A stretch of 64,000 nt of DNA from Comamonas flocculans. Its GTDB lineage: Bacteria > Pseudomonadota > Gammaproteobacteria > Burkholderiales > Burkholderiaceae_C. Location: positions 1,178,001 through 1,242,000 of the forward strand of contig NZ_CP042344.1 of the NCBI RefSeq assembly GCF_007954405.1, written 5' to 3'. Of the stretch, positions 16,507 to 25,355 are shown piece by piece. Each line of letters opens with the position of its first letter. Within the stretch, counting starts at the first letter, position 1. Both the position numbers and the translations under genes were made by a program. The notes beneath the pieces were generated by a model. That model had not been told where the DNA came from. It did not search any database and saw only the letters and a list, made by a program, of their open reading frames with translations.

Positions 16507-17992
16507 CCGCGAGCTCCGCCTCTTCGGCCAGGCCGGACGGGGCCTGGGTGAAGAAGTAGTTGAGCTCGATCTCGCGCGGATCGAAGGCCGACTTGACCGA
16601 ACTGCGCATGGATGCGGCCACGAGCTGGCGCGCATCGGCTGCCTCCCAGTCCTCGGGCACGCGCTGGCCGCAGGTGACGCCACGCAGCACCATCTGGTGA
16701 CGCACCAGCGCGTCGATCGCCGGGCCGAGCTTCACCGCCTCGTCGGTCTTGGAGAGGATGGCCTGCTGCGTGCCGCTGCTCTTGAAGCCGGTGAGCACGT
16801 CATCGAAGGTGTCGCCGTGGCTGCAGGCGTTGAGCACCAGCAGGCGGTTGACATCGGGCAGGTCCAGCACCTGCAGCATCTCCTGCAGGCGCGGGTCGCG
16901 CGGCGCGGCGCCGGTGGTGTCGATCAGCACCATCTTCTTGGAAGAGAGCAGGCCGAGCAGATCCTGCAGCGCCGCGCGGTCGTGCGCCAGGTGGGCGACG
17001 ACGCCGAGCATGCGCCCGTACTGGCGCAGCTGCTCGTGCGCGCCCACGCGGTAGGTGTCCAGCGTGATCAGGCCCACGCTGCCCGGCCCATGGGTGCGCG
17101 CGCACATGGCGGCAAGCTTGGCGGCGGTGGTGGTCTTGCCCACGCCGGTGGCGCCCACCAGAGCGTGGATGCCGCCTTCCTCGTGCAGCGGCAGGGCCAG
17201 CGCATCGGTCCTGAGGTTGCGCTCGAGCACCTGCATCAGCCATTGCAGCGCCTTGGCCGCGGGCAGGCTCTCGGGCAGGTGTTCGAGCATCGCGCGCGCC
17301 AGCGCGGGCGAATAGCCCGAGCGGATCAGCTTGAGCATCAGGCTGGACTGCACCGGGTTCTGGCGCGCCTGACCCAGCCAGGCCAGGGTGTTGAAGCGCT
17401 CTTCGATCAGCTCCTTCATCGCCTGCAGCTCATGCATCACGTTCTGCTGGCCGGCGCCGGCCGCCAGCGTGGGGGCGGTGGCCGCGCCGCTGCGCCGCTG
17501 GGCCGCACCGGTGTGCGCCCGCGCGGGCGGCGGCTCGGCAGCAGCGGGGCGGCGCGTGCCGGCGCTGGCGGCCGGGCTTTCCTGCACTTGCGCGGCAGCG
17601 CCTGCGCCGTCGGCGCCGTGCAAGGCCTCATGGCGGCGGCGCAGCATGCGCTCGCGCACGTAGTCCTGGAAGGACAGCGTGCTCATCGCCAGCTTTTCGG
17701 TGTCCTTGGCGACCGAGCTGCGCGCAAAGCCCTCGCCGCCCTGCAGGCTGCGCACGGGGCTGGCGGCAAGGTCGGCCGCGCGCTCGTGCAGGCGCGGGCG
17801 TGCCGCCGGCGCGGCCGGCTGCAGCTGCGCGCGCGGCTGGGCTTCGGGCAGCGAGTCTTCGGCCGTGGCCACCACCTCCACGCCGCCGTCGACCGGGCGG
17901 TTGGAGAGGATGAGCGTGCCGTCGCCGAAGGTCATGCGTGCCTTGGCCAAGGCCTCGCGTGCAGTGGGAGCGTGAAAGCGCTGGATGTTCAT
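16496..17992 (-). CDS. flhF: Flagellar SRP-type GTPase FlhF
   Basis: 498 residues. FlhF sets the site of the polar flagellum, working at the membrane with FlhA. It has an N-terminal B domain (MNIQRFHAPTAREAL), an Ala/Pro-rich middle (about 75-190), and a C-terminal NG GTPase domain with P-loop GATGVGKTTTAAKL near residue 280, followed by LITLDTYRVGAHEQL and LIDTTGAAPRDPRL. It overlaps the end of flhA by 4 nt. Its presence suggests polar placement of flagella. Confidence 0.95.
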   Translation of the reverse strand: MNIQRFHAPTAREALAKARMTFGDGTLILSNRPVDGGVEVVATAEDSLPEAQPRAQLQPAAPAARPRLHERAADLAASPVRSLQGGEGFARSSVAKDTEKLAMSTLSFQDYVRERMLRRRHEALHGADGAGAAAQVQESPAASAGTRRPAAAEPPPARAHTGAAQRRSGAATAPTLAAGAGQQNVMHELQAMKELIEERFNTLAWLGQARQNPVQSSLMLKLIRSGYSPALARAMLEHLPESLPAAKALQWLMQVLERNLRTDALALPLHEEGGIHALVGATGVGKTTTAAKLAAMCARTHGPGSVGLITLDTYRVGAHEQLRQYGRMLGVVAHLAHDRAALQDLLGLLSSKKMVLIDTTGAAPRDPRLQEMLQVLDLPDVNRLLVLNACSHGDTFDDVLTGFKSSGTQQAILSKTDEAVKLGPAIDALVRHQMVLRGVTCGQRVPEDWEAADARQLVAASMRSSVKSAFDPREIELNYFFTQAPSGLAEEAELADVA

Positions 17993-20079
17993 GGCGTTGC
18001 ACCTTTCAGGACGGGACCGATGCGGATGGAATGGGTTTCAGGGATTTCACTGTGCGAGAGCACCTGCAGGCGCGGCGCCAGGCGGCGCACCAGGCGGGCG
18101 ATGCTGCTGCGGATGGCGTCGGGCACCAGCAGGCAGGCGGGTATGCCCAGCTCTTCCTGCCGGGTGGCCACCTCGGCCGCCTTGTGCGTGAGCAGGTCGG
18201 CCACGCCGGGGTCCAGCGCCGGGCCGTTGCTGCCGGTGAGGGCCTGCACCAGCAGGCGCTCCAGGTCGGGCTCGATGGCGATCACGTTGAGCTCGCTGGT
18301 CGGCCCGTAGATCTGCTGCACGATGGCCGGCGCCAGGGCGATGCGCACCTGCCGGACCAGCTCTGCCGGGTCTTGCGTGGTGCCGGCGAACTCGGCCAGG
18401 GTTTCAATGATGGTGCGGATGTCGCGGATGTGCACCGCCTCTTCCAGCAGGAGCTGCAGCACTTTCTGGAACGTCGTGATCGAGACCATCTTGGGCACCA
18501 CTTCTTCAATCAGCTTGGGTGCAAGGCGCATCACGTGTTCCACGAGCTGCTGCGTCTCGGTACGGCTCAGGAGCCGCGCCGCCTGCACCTGCATCAAGTG
18601 TGACAAATGGGTGGCCATGACGGTTTCCGAATCAACCACGGTAAAGCCCGCCATTTGCGCTGCTTCCTTCTGCGCCGCGTCGATCCAGTGCGCGGGCAGG
18701 CCGAAGGCCGGGTCGGTCGTGGGCGTGCCGATCAGCGGCGTGGAGATGCCGCCCGGGTTGATCGCGAGGAACATGCCGGGGAAGGCCTCGCCCTCGCCCA
18801 CCACCACGCCGCGCAGCAGGATGCGATAGCTGCTGGGCTTGAGCTCCAGGTTGTCGCGCACGTGCACTGCGGGCGGCAGGAAGCCCACCTCCTGCGCGAA
18901 CTTGCGCCGCACGCCCTTGATGCGCGTGAGCAGGTCGCCCTGGCGCGCCTTGTCCACCAGCGCGATCAGGCGGTAGCCCAGCTCCAGGCCGAGCAGGTCC
19001 ACGGGCTGCAGGTCGTCCCAGCTCGCCTCGCCGTCGCTCACCGGCGCCGGCGCGGCCTCTTCCTGCGGCGCGGGCTTGCGCTGCGCCTGCAGCAGCATCC
19101 AGGCGATCCAGCCCAGGGCCGAGCCCATGATGAGGAACACCGTGTGCGGCATCCCGGGTATCACGCCCAGCAGCACCAGGATGGCGGCGGCCATGCCCAG
19201 CACGCGCGGCGACATGAAGACCTGCTGCACGATCTGGCGGCCCACGTCCACGTCGCGCGCGCCCACGCGCGACACCACCATGGCCGCGGCCACCGAGATC
19301 AACAGGCCCGGAATCTGCGCCACCAGCGCGTCGCCCACGGCCAGCAGGATGTAGCTGTTGGCCGCCTGGCTGGCCGACAGGTCGTGCGAGAGCATGCCGA
19401 TGGCAAAGCCGCCGATGATGTTGATGATCAGGATCAGGATGCCGGCGATCGCGTCGCCGCGCACGAACTTGCTCGCGCCGTCCATGGCGCCGAAGAAGTT
19501 GGCCTCGTCCTGGATCTCCAGGCGCCGCTGCTTGGCCGCGGACTCGTCGATCAGACCGCTGTTGAGGTCCGCGTCCACCGCCATCTGCTTGCCCGGCATG
19601 GCGTCCAGCGTGAAGCGCGCCGAGACCTCGGCGATGCGCTCGGCACCCTTGGTGACGACGATGAAGTTGATGACCACGAGGATGGCGAAGACGATCAGGC
19701 CGACGGCGAAGTTGCCGCCGATCAGGAAGTGGCCGAAGGCCTCGATCACCGCGCCGGCCGCGCCCGGCCCGGTGTGGCCCTCGAGCAGCACCACGCGGGT
19801 GGAGGCCACGTTCAGTGCCAGGCGCATCAAGGTGGTGAGCAGCAGCACCGCGGGGAAGGCCGCGAAGTCCAGCGGCTTGATCATGTAGGCGGCCACCATC
19901 ATCACCATCAGCGCCACCGCGATGTTGAAGGTGAAGAAGGTGTCGAGCAGCCAGGGCGGGAAGGGCAGCACCATCAGCGCCAGGATGGCCACGACCAATA
20001 CCGGAATGGACAGGCCCTGCAGCAGCGAGCGGTTGTCGCTGGCCCAGGCCCGGGCGGTCTGGATGGAAGGCGTCGTCAT
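17989..20079 (-). CDS. flhA: Flagellar export gate protein FlhA
   Basis: 696 residues, normal length. FlhA is the large inner-membrane subunit of the flagellar type III export gate. About eight membrane segments fill the first 330 residues. The FHIPEP region is clear (PAVLLLTTLMRLALNVASTR, GNFAVGLIVFAILVVINFIV, VTKGAERIAEVSARFTLDAM). The cytoplasmic C-terminal domain follows. It starts 6 nt after flhB. Confidence 0.97.
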   Translation of the reverse strand: MTTPSIQTARAWASDNRSLLQGLSIPVLVVAILALMVLPFPPWLLDTFFTFNIAVALMVMMVAAYMIKPLDFAAFPAVLLLTTLMRLALNVASTRVVLLEGHTGPGAAGAVIEAFGHFLIGGNFAVGLIVFAILVVINFIVVTKGAERIAEVSARFTLDAMPGKQMAVDADLNSGLIDESAAKQRRLEIQDEANFFGAMDGASKFVRGDAIAGILILIINIIGGFAIGMLSHDLSASQAANSYILLAVGDALVAQIPGLLISVAAAMVVSRVGARDVDVGRQIVQQVFMSPRVLGMAAAILVLLGVIPGMPHTVFLIMGSALGWIAWMLLQAQRKPAPQEEAAPAPVSDGEASWDDLQPVDLLGLELGYRLIALVDKARQGDLLTRIKGVRRKFAQEVGFLPPAVHVRDNLELKPSSYRILLRGVVVGEGEAFPGMFLAINPGGISTPLIGTPTTDPAFGLPAHWIDAAQKEAAQMAGFTVVDSETVMATHLSHLMQVQAARLLSRTETQQLVEHVMRLAPKLIEEVVPKMVSITTFQKVLQLLLEEAVHIRDIRTIIETLAEFAGTTQDPAELVRQVRIALAPAIVQQIYGPTSELNVIAIEPDLERLLVQALTGSNGPALDPGVADLLTHKAAEVATRQEELGIPACLLVPDAIRSSIARLVRRLAPRLQVLSHSEIPETHSIRIGPVLKGATP

Positions 20080-20085
20080 CGTGTT

Positions 20086-21237
20086 TTACCTGTGTTGCGC
20101 CTGGGGTGAATGGGGGTCGAGCTGCGGCGGAATGTGCGCATCGGGAACCGGCGGGGCATCGGGCATGCGGCCTTCGCCGCGCATCGCGGCCTTGAGGCGA
20201 TAGACGTAGGCCAGCACCTGCGCGACGGCGGTGTACAGCTGCGCCGGGATGGGTTGGTCCAGATCGGCATGGGCATAGAGCGCGCGCGCCAGCATGGGCG
20301 AACGCAGCACCGGAATGTCGTGCGTGCCGGCCAGGTCGCGGATGCGAAAGGCCACCAGGTCGGTGCCCTTGGAGATGACCTGCGGCGCGCCCATGGTGGC
20401 TTCGTCGTAGCGCAGCGCCACCGCGTAGTGCGTGGGGTTCATCACCACGAAGTCGGCGCGCGGCACGGCGCTGACACTGGCGCGCTCGGCCACCCCGCGC
20501 TGCTTCTGGCGGATGCGCTGGCGTATCAGCGGGTTGCCGTCCGAGTCCTTGTGCTCCTGCTTGACCTCTTCATGGCTCATCTTCAGGCGCGAGCGGTGCA
20601 GGTACTGCTGCAGCGGCACGTCCACCACCGCGAACAGCAGCACGACGAGCAGCAGCAGCGCCACGCCCGTGCCCACCCACTGCCCGGCATCGCGCAGCGA
20701 CGGGGCCGCGGGCTGCAGCACCAGCTGGGCCATCTTCTCGGCGCTGGTGGACATGTACTTCCAGGCCACGTAGATCAGCGCCGTCGCCAGCAGCAGCATC
20801 TTGCCCAGGTTGGACAGCTTCTGCTTGGACACCAGGTTCTTCACGCCCTGCAGCGGGTCGAGCCGGCTGAACTGCGGCTGCAGCGCCTTCAGGCTCCAGA
20901 TCCAGCCGCCCGAGCCCAGGCTCGCCGCCACCGCCGCCAGCGCCGCCAGCAGCGCCAGCACCAGGCTGATCGCCAGGCCCACGAGCAGCATGGCCTGCAG
21001 CCGGGTGAACATGTCCGCCGGCGCGCGCAGGGCGACGGCGTCGAAGCTGAGCTGGCGCCCCATCTCGCGCGTGAGCACGTCCAGCAGCGTCGGGAAGAAG
21101 GACCACAGCATCAGGCCGAGCACGCCCAGCACCGCCAGGTGCGACAGCTCCTGCGAACGCGGCGCCTGCCCATCCTCACGCGCCTTCTGCAGCTTGCGCT
21201 CGGTTGCGGGGAGTTGTTTGTCCTGACTTGAATCCAT
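20086..21237 (-). CDS. flhB: Flagellar export switch protein FlhB
   Basis: 383 residues. FlhB controls the export switch from hook to filament substrates. Four membrane segments precede a cytoplasmic tail with the self-cleavage motif NPTH (in ADFVVMNPTHYAVALRY). The start (MDSSQDKQLPATERKLQKA) matches the family. It is the first gene of the flhB-A-F-G-fliA operon with a candidate class II promoter 26 nt upstream. Confidence 0.97.
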   Translation of the reverse strand: MDSSQDKQLPATERKLQKAREDGQAPRSQELSHLAVLGVLGLMLWSFFPTLLDVLTREMGRQLSFDAVALRAPADMFTRLQAMLLVGLAISLVLALLAALAAVAASLGSGGWIWSLKALQPQFSRLDPLQGVKNLVSKQKLSNLGKMLLLATALIYVAWKYMSTSAEKMAQLVLQPAAPSLRDAGQWVGTGVALLLLVVLLFAVVDVPLQQYLHRSRLKMSHEEVKQEHKDSDGNPLIRQRIRQKQRGVAERASVSAVPRADFVVMNPTHYAVALRYDEATMGAPQVISKGTDLVAFRIRDLAGTHDIPVLRSPMLARALYAHADLDQPIPAQLYTAVAQVLAYVYRLKAAMRGEGRMPDAPPVPDAHIPPQLDPHSPQAQHR

Positions 21238-21262
21238 CTCGGCCTGCCCGTGGGGTCAGGCC

Positions 21263-21300
21263 ATTGTCGGAAGATGGGGCGAAGGCTAAAGCCCGAACAG
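21263..21300 (-). promoter_or_regulatory. Candidate class II flagellar promoter of flhB operon
   Basis: On the minus strand: CTGTTCGGGCTTTAG, 18 nt, ACAAT, 26 nt before the flhB ATG. It is almost identical to the flgI element and close to the flgB element, with the same spacing. Confidence 0.6.
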
Positions 21301-21354
21301 CGGGGCTGCTCGGCCCTTGTTCAGCCCAGCCTGCACAAGGCCGGCTTCTTCAAA

Positions 21355-21402
21355 ATCATAGCTGTCAACACTTGTCCAGCAAGCGTTTGCGGCCGATTTG
21401 AT
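21355..21402 (+). repeat. Interspersed palindromic repeat, copy C
   Basis: Contains ATAGCTGTCAACACTTG, TCCAGCAAGCGTTTGCGG and CCGATTTGAT. It sits between the cheZ stop and the flhB promoter, both on the minus strand, so it divides the motAB-cheYZ unit from the flhB operon. Confidence 0.85.
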
Positions 21403-21421
21403 GGATGAAACTGCAGCCCGC

Positions 21422-22057
21422 TCAAAAACCCAGGCTGGCCAGCAGATCGTCCACCTGGGACTGGTCGGTGACCACCTCGCCGGGGTTCTTCTCGGGTTCG
21501 ACCACCGGGCCCTGCAGGCGCGGCGGCTCGGCGGGCGCCGCCTGGACCATGGTGCCCGGCGGCGCGGTCTGGATCACCAGCTGCACCAGCTGCTCTTCGA
21601 TGGTCGCGGCCAGGTTCACCACGCGCGCGATCACCTGGCCGGTCAGGTCGTGAAAGTCCTGCGCCATCATGATTTCGGTCAGGTGGCCGTCGAGCTCCTC
21701 GCCCGCCTGGCGCAGGTCGACGAGGAAGTTGTAGATCTGCCCGCGCGCCACGGCCGCCACCGGGTCGGCCACCAGCGCGTCGAAGGTGCGCTCACCCTCG
21801 TCGGCCACGCGGTCGCGGATGGCCTTGGCCATCTCCACGCGGCCCAGCACCTTTTCCGCCGCCTGGCCGGTCAGGCGCGAGATGTAGGACAGGCGGCTTT
21901 GCGCATCCGGCAGCTCGCTCATGGTGCTGCGCAACTGGTTGGCGTAGCCGAGCTCGGAGAGCGCGGTGTGCAGCTGGCGCGTGAGCTGGCCGATGCGCGT
22001 GTGCACGTCCTCGGCGTCAAGGGCCGCAGGCGTGGCGGCAAGATCCTCGCTCGCCAT
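21422..22057 (-). CDS. cheZ: CheY-phosphate phosphatase CheZ
   Basis: 211 residues. CheZ speeds dephosphorylation of CheY-P to end the tumble signal. The core helix carries the MMAQDFHDLTGQVIARVV motif, in which the Gln serves catalysis in the family, and the extreme C-terminal CheY-binding peptide QVDDLLASLGF is intact. It is 2 nt after cheY, so the two are co-translated. Confidence 0.95.
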   Translation of the reverse strand: MASEDLAATPAALDAEDVHTRIGQLTRQLHTALSELGYANQLRSTMSELPDAQSRLSYISRLTGQAAEKVLGRVEMAKAIRDRVADEGERTFDALVADPVAAVARGQIYNFLVDLRQAGEELDGHLTEIMMAQDFHDLTGQVIARVVNLAATIEEQLVQLVIQTAPPGTMVQAAPAEPPRLQGPVVEPEKNPGEVVTDQSQVDDLLASLGF

Positions 22058-22059
22058 GC

Positions 22060-22446
22060 CTACAGGCCCAGTTTCTTGAGGATGAGCGTGACCTTTTCTT
22101 CGAGCGTGGCCTTGGTAAAGGGCTTGACGATGTAGCCCGCGGCCCCGCCCTGGGCGGCGGCGACAATGTCTTCCTTGCGCGCCTCGGCCGTCACCATCAG
22201 CACCGGCAGGTGCTTGAGCGCGTCGTCCTTCTTGATCTCCGCCAGCAACTGAAAGCCGTTCATGTTGGGCATGTTGATGTCGGAGACGACGAAGTCGAAC
22301 TTGCTGTTGCGCAGCTTCTGCAGGGCAACCACGCCGTCTTCCGCCTCATCGGCTTCGGTGAACCCGCTCTCCTTGAGCAGGTTGCGCACGATGCGGCGCA
22401 TCGTCGAAAAATCGTCAACTATCAGGAAACGAAGGGCTGAGGACAC
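22060..22446 (-). CDS. cheY: Chemotaxis response regulator CheY
   Basis: 128 residues, a single receiver domain. The acidic pair Asp11-Asp12, phosphorylation site Asp56 ([11 protein letters not shown]), Thr86, Tyr105 and Lys108 are all present, as expected for CheY. It binds the switch protein FliM when phosphorylated. It is 68 nt downstream of motB; the kinase CheA and other che genes are not in the window. Confidence 0.97.
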   Translation of the reverse strand: MSSALRFLIVDDFSTMRRIVRNLLKESGFTEADEAEDGVVALQKLRNSKFDFVVSDINMPNMNGFQLLAEIKKDDALKHLPVLMVTAEARKEDIVAAAQGGAAGYIVKPFTKATLEEKVTLILKKLGL

Positions 22447-22514
22447 TAGGGACCCTTTCGGTCGAACACATGTAATGGATTATTGCGGCCACCGTCGCTG
22501 CCCGCCATCGGCGC

Positions 22515-23477
22515 TTACCCGGCAGCCCCAGGTGCCGCATTGTCCGGGTTTTTCTCCGCAGGGCCGCCAGGCAGGTCCAGCGCCGGCAGATCATGGCCCA
22601 TCAGGCGCTCCTCGGCCTCGCGCGTGAGCACCGTGATGGTGATGCGCCGGTTCACCGCGGCGCGCGGCTCCTGCGGCTGCAGCGGGTCGCTGGCGGCCAG
22701 GCCCACCACGCGGATCAGCTTGTCGTCGGGCATGCCCCCGGCCACCAGCTCGCGCCGCGAGGCGTTGGCGCGGTCGGCGGAAAGCTCCCAGTTGCTGTAG
22801 CCGCGCTCGCCGTTGCCGTAGGGCGTGGCGTCGGTATGGCCGGCGATGCTGATGCGGTTCTCCACCCCGCCCAGCGCACCGCCGATGGCGCGCAGGATGC
22901 TGCGCATGTAGTTCTTGACCAGCGCGCTGCCGCTGTCGAACATGGGGCGGTTCTGCTCGTCCACGATCTGCACCTGCAGACCGTCGGGCGTGACATCGAT
23001 GCGGATCTGCGAGCGGTATTCGTTGAGCGCCATGTCCTGGGTGATCACCGATTCGAGCTTGCCCTGCAGCTCCTTGATGCGCTGGGCGTCGATGCGCGCG
23101 CGCTCGGCGCGCTGGGCCTCGATGCTCTGGGGCCGGGCCTGCTGGCTGGTGCGGCCCTTGTCGGCGTCGCTGTCCTGGCTGCGCTTCATCTGGCCATAGA
23201 CGCGCGCCAGGTCGGTGCCGCCGCCCTGGATCACGCTGGAGCTGTTGCCCGCGCCGTCGCCGCCCTGCATCGCCACCTTCATCGGCGAGGCGAAGTATTC
23301 GGCAATCCCCTGCAGGTCGCCCTTGCTGGTGGAGCCCAGCAGCCACATCAGCAGGAAGAAGGCCATCATCGCGGTCACGAAGTCGGCATAGGCGATCTTC
23401 CAGGCACCGCCGTGCGCGCCGTGGTCCGCCTTCTTCACGCGCTTGATGATGATGGGCTGCAGCTTGTTGTCCGCCAT
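22515..23477 (-). CDS. motB: Flagellar motor stator protein MotB
   Basis: 320 residues. MotB anchors the stator to peptidoglycan and carries the proton-channel Asp. One membrane segment has Asp32 in AYADFVTAMMAFFLLMWLLG. A plug/linker region follows, then an OmpA-type peptidoglycan-binding domain (about 190-290) with SIAGHTDATPYG and NWELSADRANASRREL. A Pro/Gly/Ala-rich tail ends it. It is 18 nt after motA. Confidence 0.96.
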   Translation of the reverse strand: MADNKLQPIIIKRVKKADHGAHGGAWKIAYADFVTAMMAFFLLMWLLGSTSKGDLQGIAEYFASPMKVAMQGGDGAGNSSSVIQGGGTDLARVYGQMKRSQDSDADKGRTSQQARPQSIEAQRAERARIDAQRIKELQGKLESVITQDMALNEYRSQIRIDVTPDGLQVQIVDEQNRPMFDSGSALVKNYMRSILRAIGGALGGVENRISIAGHTDATPYGNGERGYSNWELSADRANASRRELVAGGMPDDKLIRVVGLAASDPLQPQEPRAAVNRRITITVLTREAEERLMGHDLPALDLPGGPAEKNPDNAAPGAAG

Positions 23478-23495
23478 GGCGCACTCCCGCGGGCC

Positions 23496-24362
23496 TCAGG
23501 CCTGCTTCTTGCCCTTCACGTGCGATTCCAGTTCGATGAAGCTCGGGCGCACGTCGGAGAACAGCACCTTGCGCCCGAACTCGATGGCCGTCGCCGGGTT
23601 GTAGCCCTGCATGCTGGCCAGCAGCGTGGACTTGATGCACACCAGCTCCTTGCTCGCGTCCTCGTTGCGCTGCTCCAGCAGGCCGGCCAGGGGCTCGGCC
23701 ACCGCATAGGCCAGGAAGATGCCCAGGAAGGTGCCCACCAGCGCCGAGGCGATCATGGCGCCGAGCACCGCCGGCGGCTGGCCGACGTTGCCCATGGTGT
23801 TGACCACCCCGAGCACCGCCGCCACGATGCCGAAGGCCGGCAACGCGCCCGCCAGACGAGTCAGCGCCGCCACCGGGCCGTGCGCCTCCTGGTGGTGGGT
23901 TTCGATTTCGCTGTCCATCAGCGCCTCGATCTCGTGCGCGTTCAGGTTGCCCGAGACCATCATGCGCAGGTAGTCGGTGGTGAATTCGAGCACGTGGTGG
24001 TCGCTGCCGACGGTGGGGAATTTCTTGAACAGCTCGGATTTCTCCGGCTCTTCGACGTCGGCCTCGATGGCCATCAGGCCTTCCTTGCGCGCCTTCTGCA
24101 AGATCTCGTAGAGCATGGCCAGCAGCTCCATGTAGCGCGCCTTGGTGTACTGGCTGCCCTTGAACAGCTTGGGCAGCGCCGTCAGCGTGCCCTTGAGCAC
24201 CTTGGGCTGGTTGTTGACCACGAAGGCCCCCACCGCCGCGCCGCCGATCGTGGCCATCTCGAACGGCAAGGCCTCCATGAGCACATGGATGTTTCCGCCA
24301 TGCGCCACGAACACGCCGAAGACGCTTCCGAAGACGACGGCATAGCCGATGATGATGAACAT
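23496..24362 (-). CDS. motA: Flagellar motor stator protein MotA
   Basis: 288 residues. MotA, with MotB, forms the proton channel that drives the motor. Four membrane segments are visible, with the cytoplasmic loop between the second and third carrying charged residues. The C-terminal part includes LPAFGIVAAVLGVVNTMGN and GTFLGIFLAYAVAEP, typical of the proton-type MotA. A sigma-28 promoter lies about 58 nt upstream. In many relatives flhDC stands just upstream; here sugar genes do. Confidence 0.96.
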   Translation of the reverse strand: MFIIIGYAVVFGSVFGVFVAHGGNIHVLMEALPFEMATIGGAAVGAFVVNNQPKVLKGTLTALPKLFKGSQYTKARYMELLAMLYEILQKARKEGLMAIEADVEEPEKSELFKKFPTVGSDHHVLEFTTDYLRMMVSGNLNAHEIEALMDSEIETHHQEAHGPVAALTRLAGALPAFGIVAAVLGVVNTMGNVGQPPAVLGAMIASALVGTFLGIFLAYAVAEPLAGLLEQRNEDASKELVCIKSTLLASMQGYNPATAIEFGRKVLFSDVRPSFIELESHVKGKKQA

Positions 24363-24419
24363 GAGCGTTGACTTGGTTGAGCGCGCAAACCCCGCAAAGG
24401 CGCACCGATCCTAGCAAGG

Positions 24420-24446
24420 GTATCGGCAGCCGTTCCCCTCACTTGA
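24420..24446 (-). promoter_or_regulatory. Sigma-28 (FliA) promoter of motAB-cheYZ
   Basis: On the minus strand: TCAAGTGA, 11 nt, GCCGATAC. The -10 box differs from the enterobacterial form only in its last two bases, and the spacing equals that of the flgM and second-flagellin promoters. It lies 58 nt upstream of motA. The rest of the 222-nt gap (24363-24584) to rfbF holds nothing else I can name. Confidence 0.75.
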
Positions 24447-24584
24447 ACTGTAAAGCACGGCCATTTGGCGCTATTGCAGGGTCCAGGCCCCGCAAGTACA
24501 TGCGGCGCGATCGCGCAAGATACCCGGGTTTTCGCCCATCCCAGCGGCTTTTGCCCGCGCCGTGCACTGGGTATGCTGCCCGCC

Positions 24585-25355
24585 ATGAAAGCCGTCCTCC
24601 TTGCCGGCGGGCTTGGAACCCGCATCGCCGAAGAGTCGCACCTGCGCCCCAAGCCCATGATCGAGATCGGCGGGCGGCCCATCCTGTGGCACATCATGAA
24701 GATTTATTCCGCCCACGGCGTGAACGACTTCATCGTCTGCCTGGGCTACAAGGGCTATGTCATCAAGGAGTACTTCGCCAACTACTTCCTGCACATGTCC
24801 GACGTCACCTTCGACATGGCGGAAAACCGCATGCAGGTGCACCACCGCCACGCCGAGCCCTGGCGCGTGACGCTGGTGGACACCGGCGAAAACACCCAGA
24901 CCGGCGGACGGCTGCGCCGCGTGCGCGAATACCTCAACCCCGGCGAAACCTTCTGCTTCACCTACGGCGACGGCGTGGCCGACCTGGACATGGCGGCGCA
25001 ATTCGCCTTTCACCGCGCGCACGGGCGGCTGGCCACCATCACCGCCGTGCAGCCGCCGGGGCGCTTCGGCACGCTGGCGTACGAGGGCGGCGCGGTCACC
25101 GGTTTTGAAGAAAAGCCGGCCGGCGACGGCGGCTGGATCAACGGCGGCTTCTTCGTGCTGCAACCCGAGGTCATCGAACTCATCGATGGCGACGCAAGCC
25201 CGTGGGAATCCATGCCGATGAAGACCTTGGCGAGTCAGGACCAGTTGCGCGCCTTCGAGCACCATGGCTTCTGGCAGCCCATGGACACGCTGCGCGAGAA
25301 GAACCTGCTTGAGGAACTCTGGGCCAGCGGCCAGGCGCCCTGGAAATGCTGGTGA
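24585..25355 (+). CDS. rfbF: Glucose-1-phosphate cytidylyltransferase
   Basis: 256 residues. It joins glucose-1-phosphate and CTP to CDP-glucose, the first step to all CDP-3,6-dideoxyhexoses. The nucleotidyltransferase signature MKAVLLAGGLGTRIAEE is at the start, with RPKPMIEIGGRPILWH next and FCFTYGDGVADLD at the metal site. Length matches the family (about 257). An in-frame ATG four codons upstream (24573) is less likely. The end overlaps the start of rfbG by 10 nt. This begins the plus-strand sugar cluster. Confidence 0.95.
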   Translation: MKAVLLAGGLGTRIAEESHLRPKPMIEIGGRPILWHIMKIYSAHGVNDFIVCLGYKGYVIKEYFANYFLHMSDVTFDMAENRMQVHHRHAEPWRVTLVDTGENTQTGGRLRRVREYLNPGETFCFTYGDGVADLDMAAQFAFHRAHGRLATITAVQPPGRFGTLAYEGGAVTGFEEKPAGDGGWINGGFFVLQPEVIELIDGDASPWESMPMKTLASQDQLRAFEHHGFWQPMDTLREKNLLEELWASGQAPWKCW

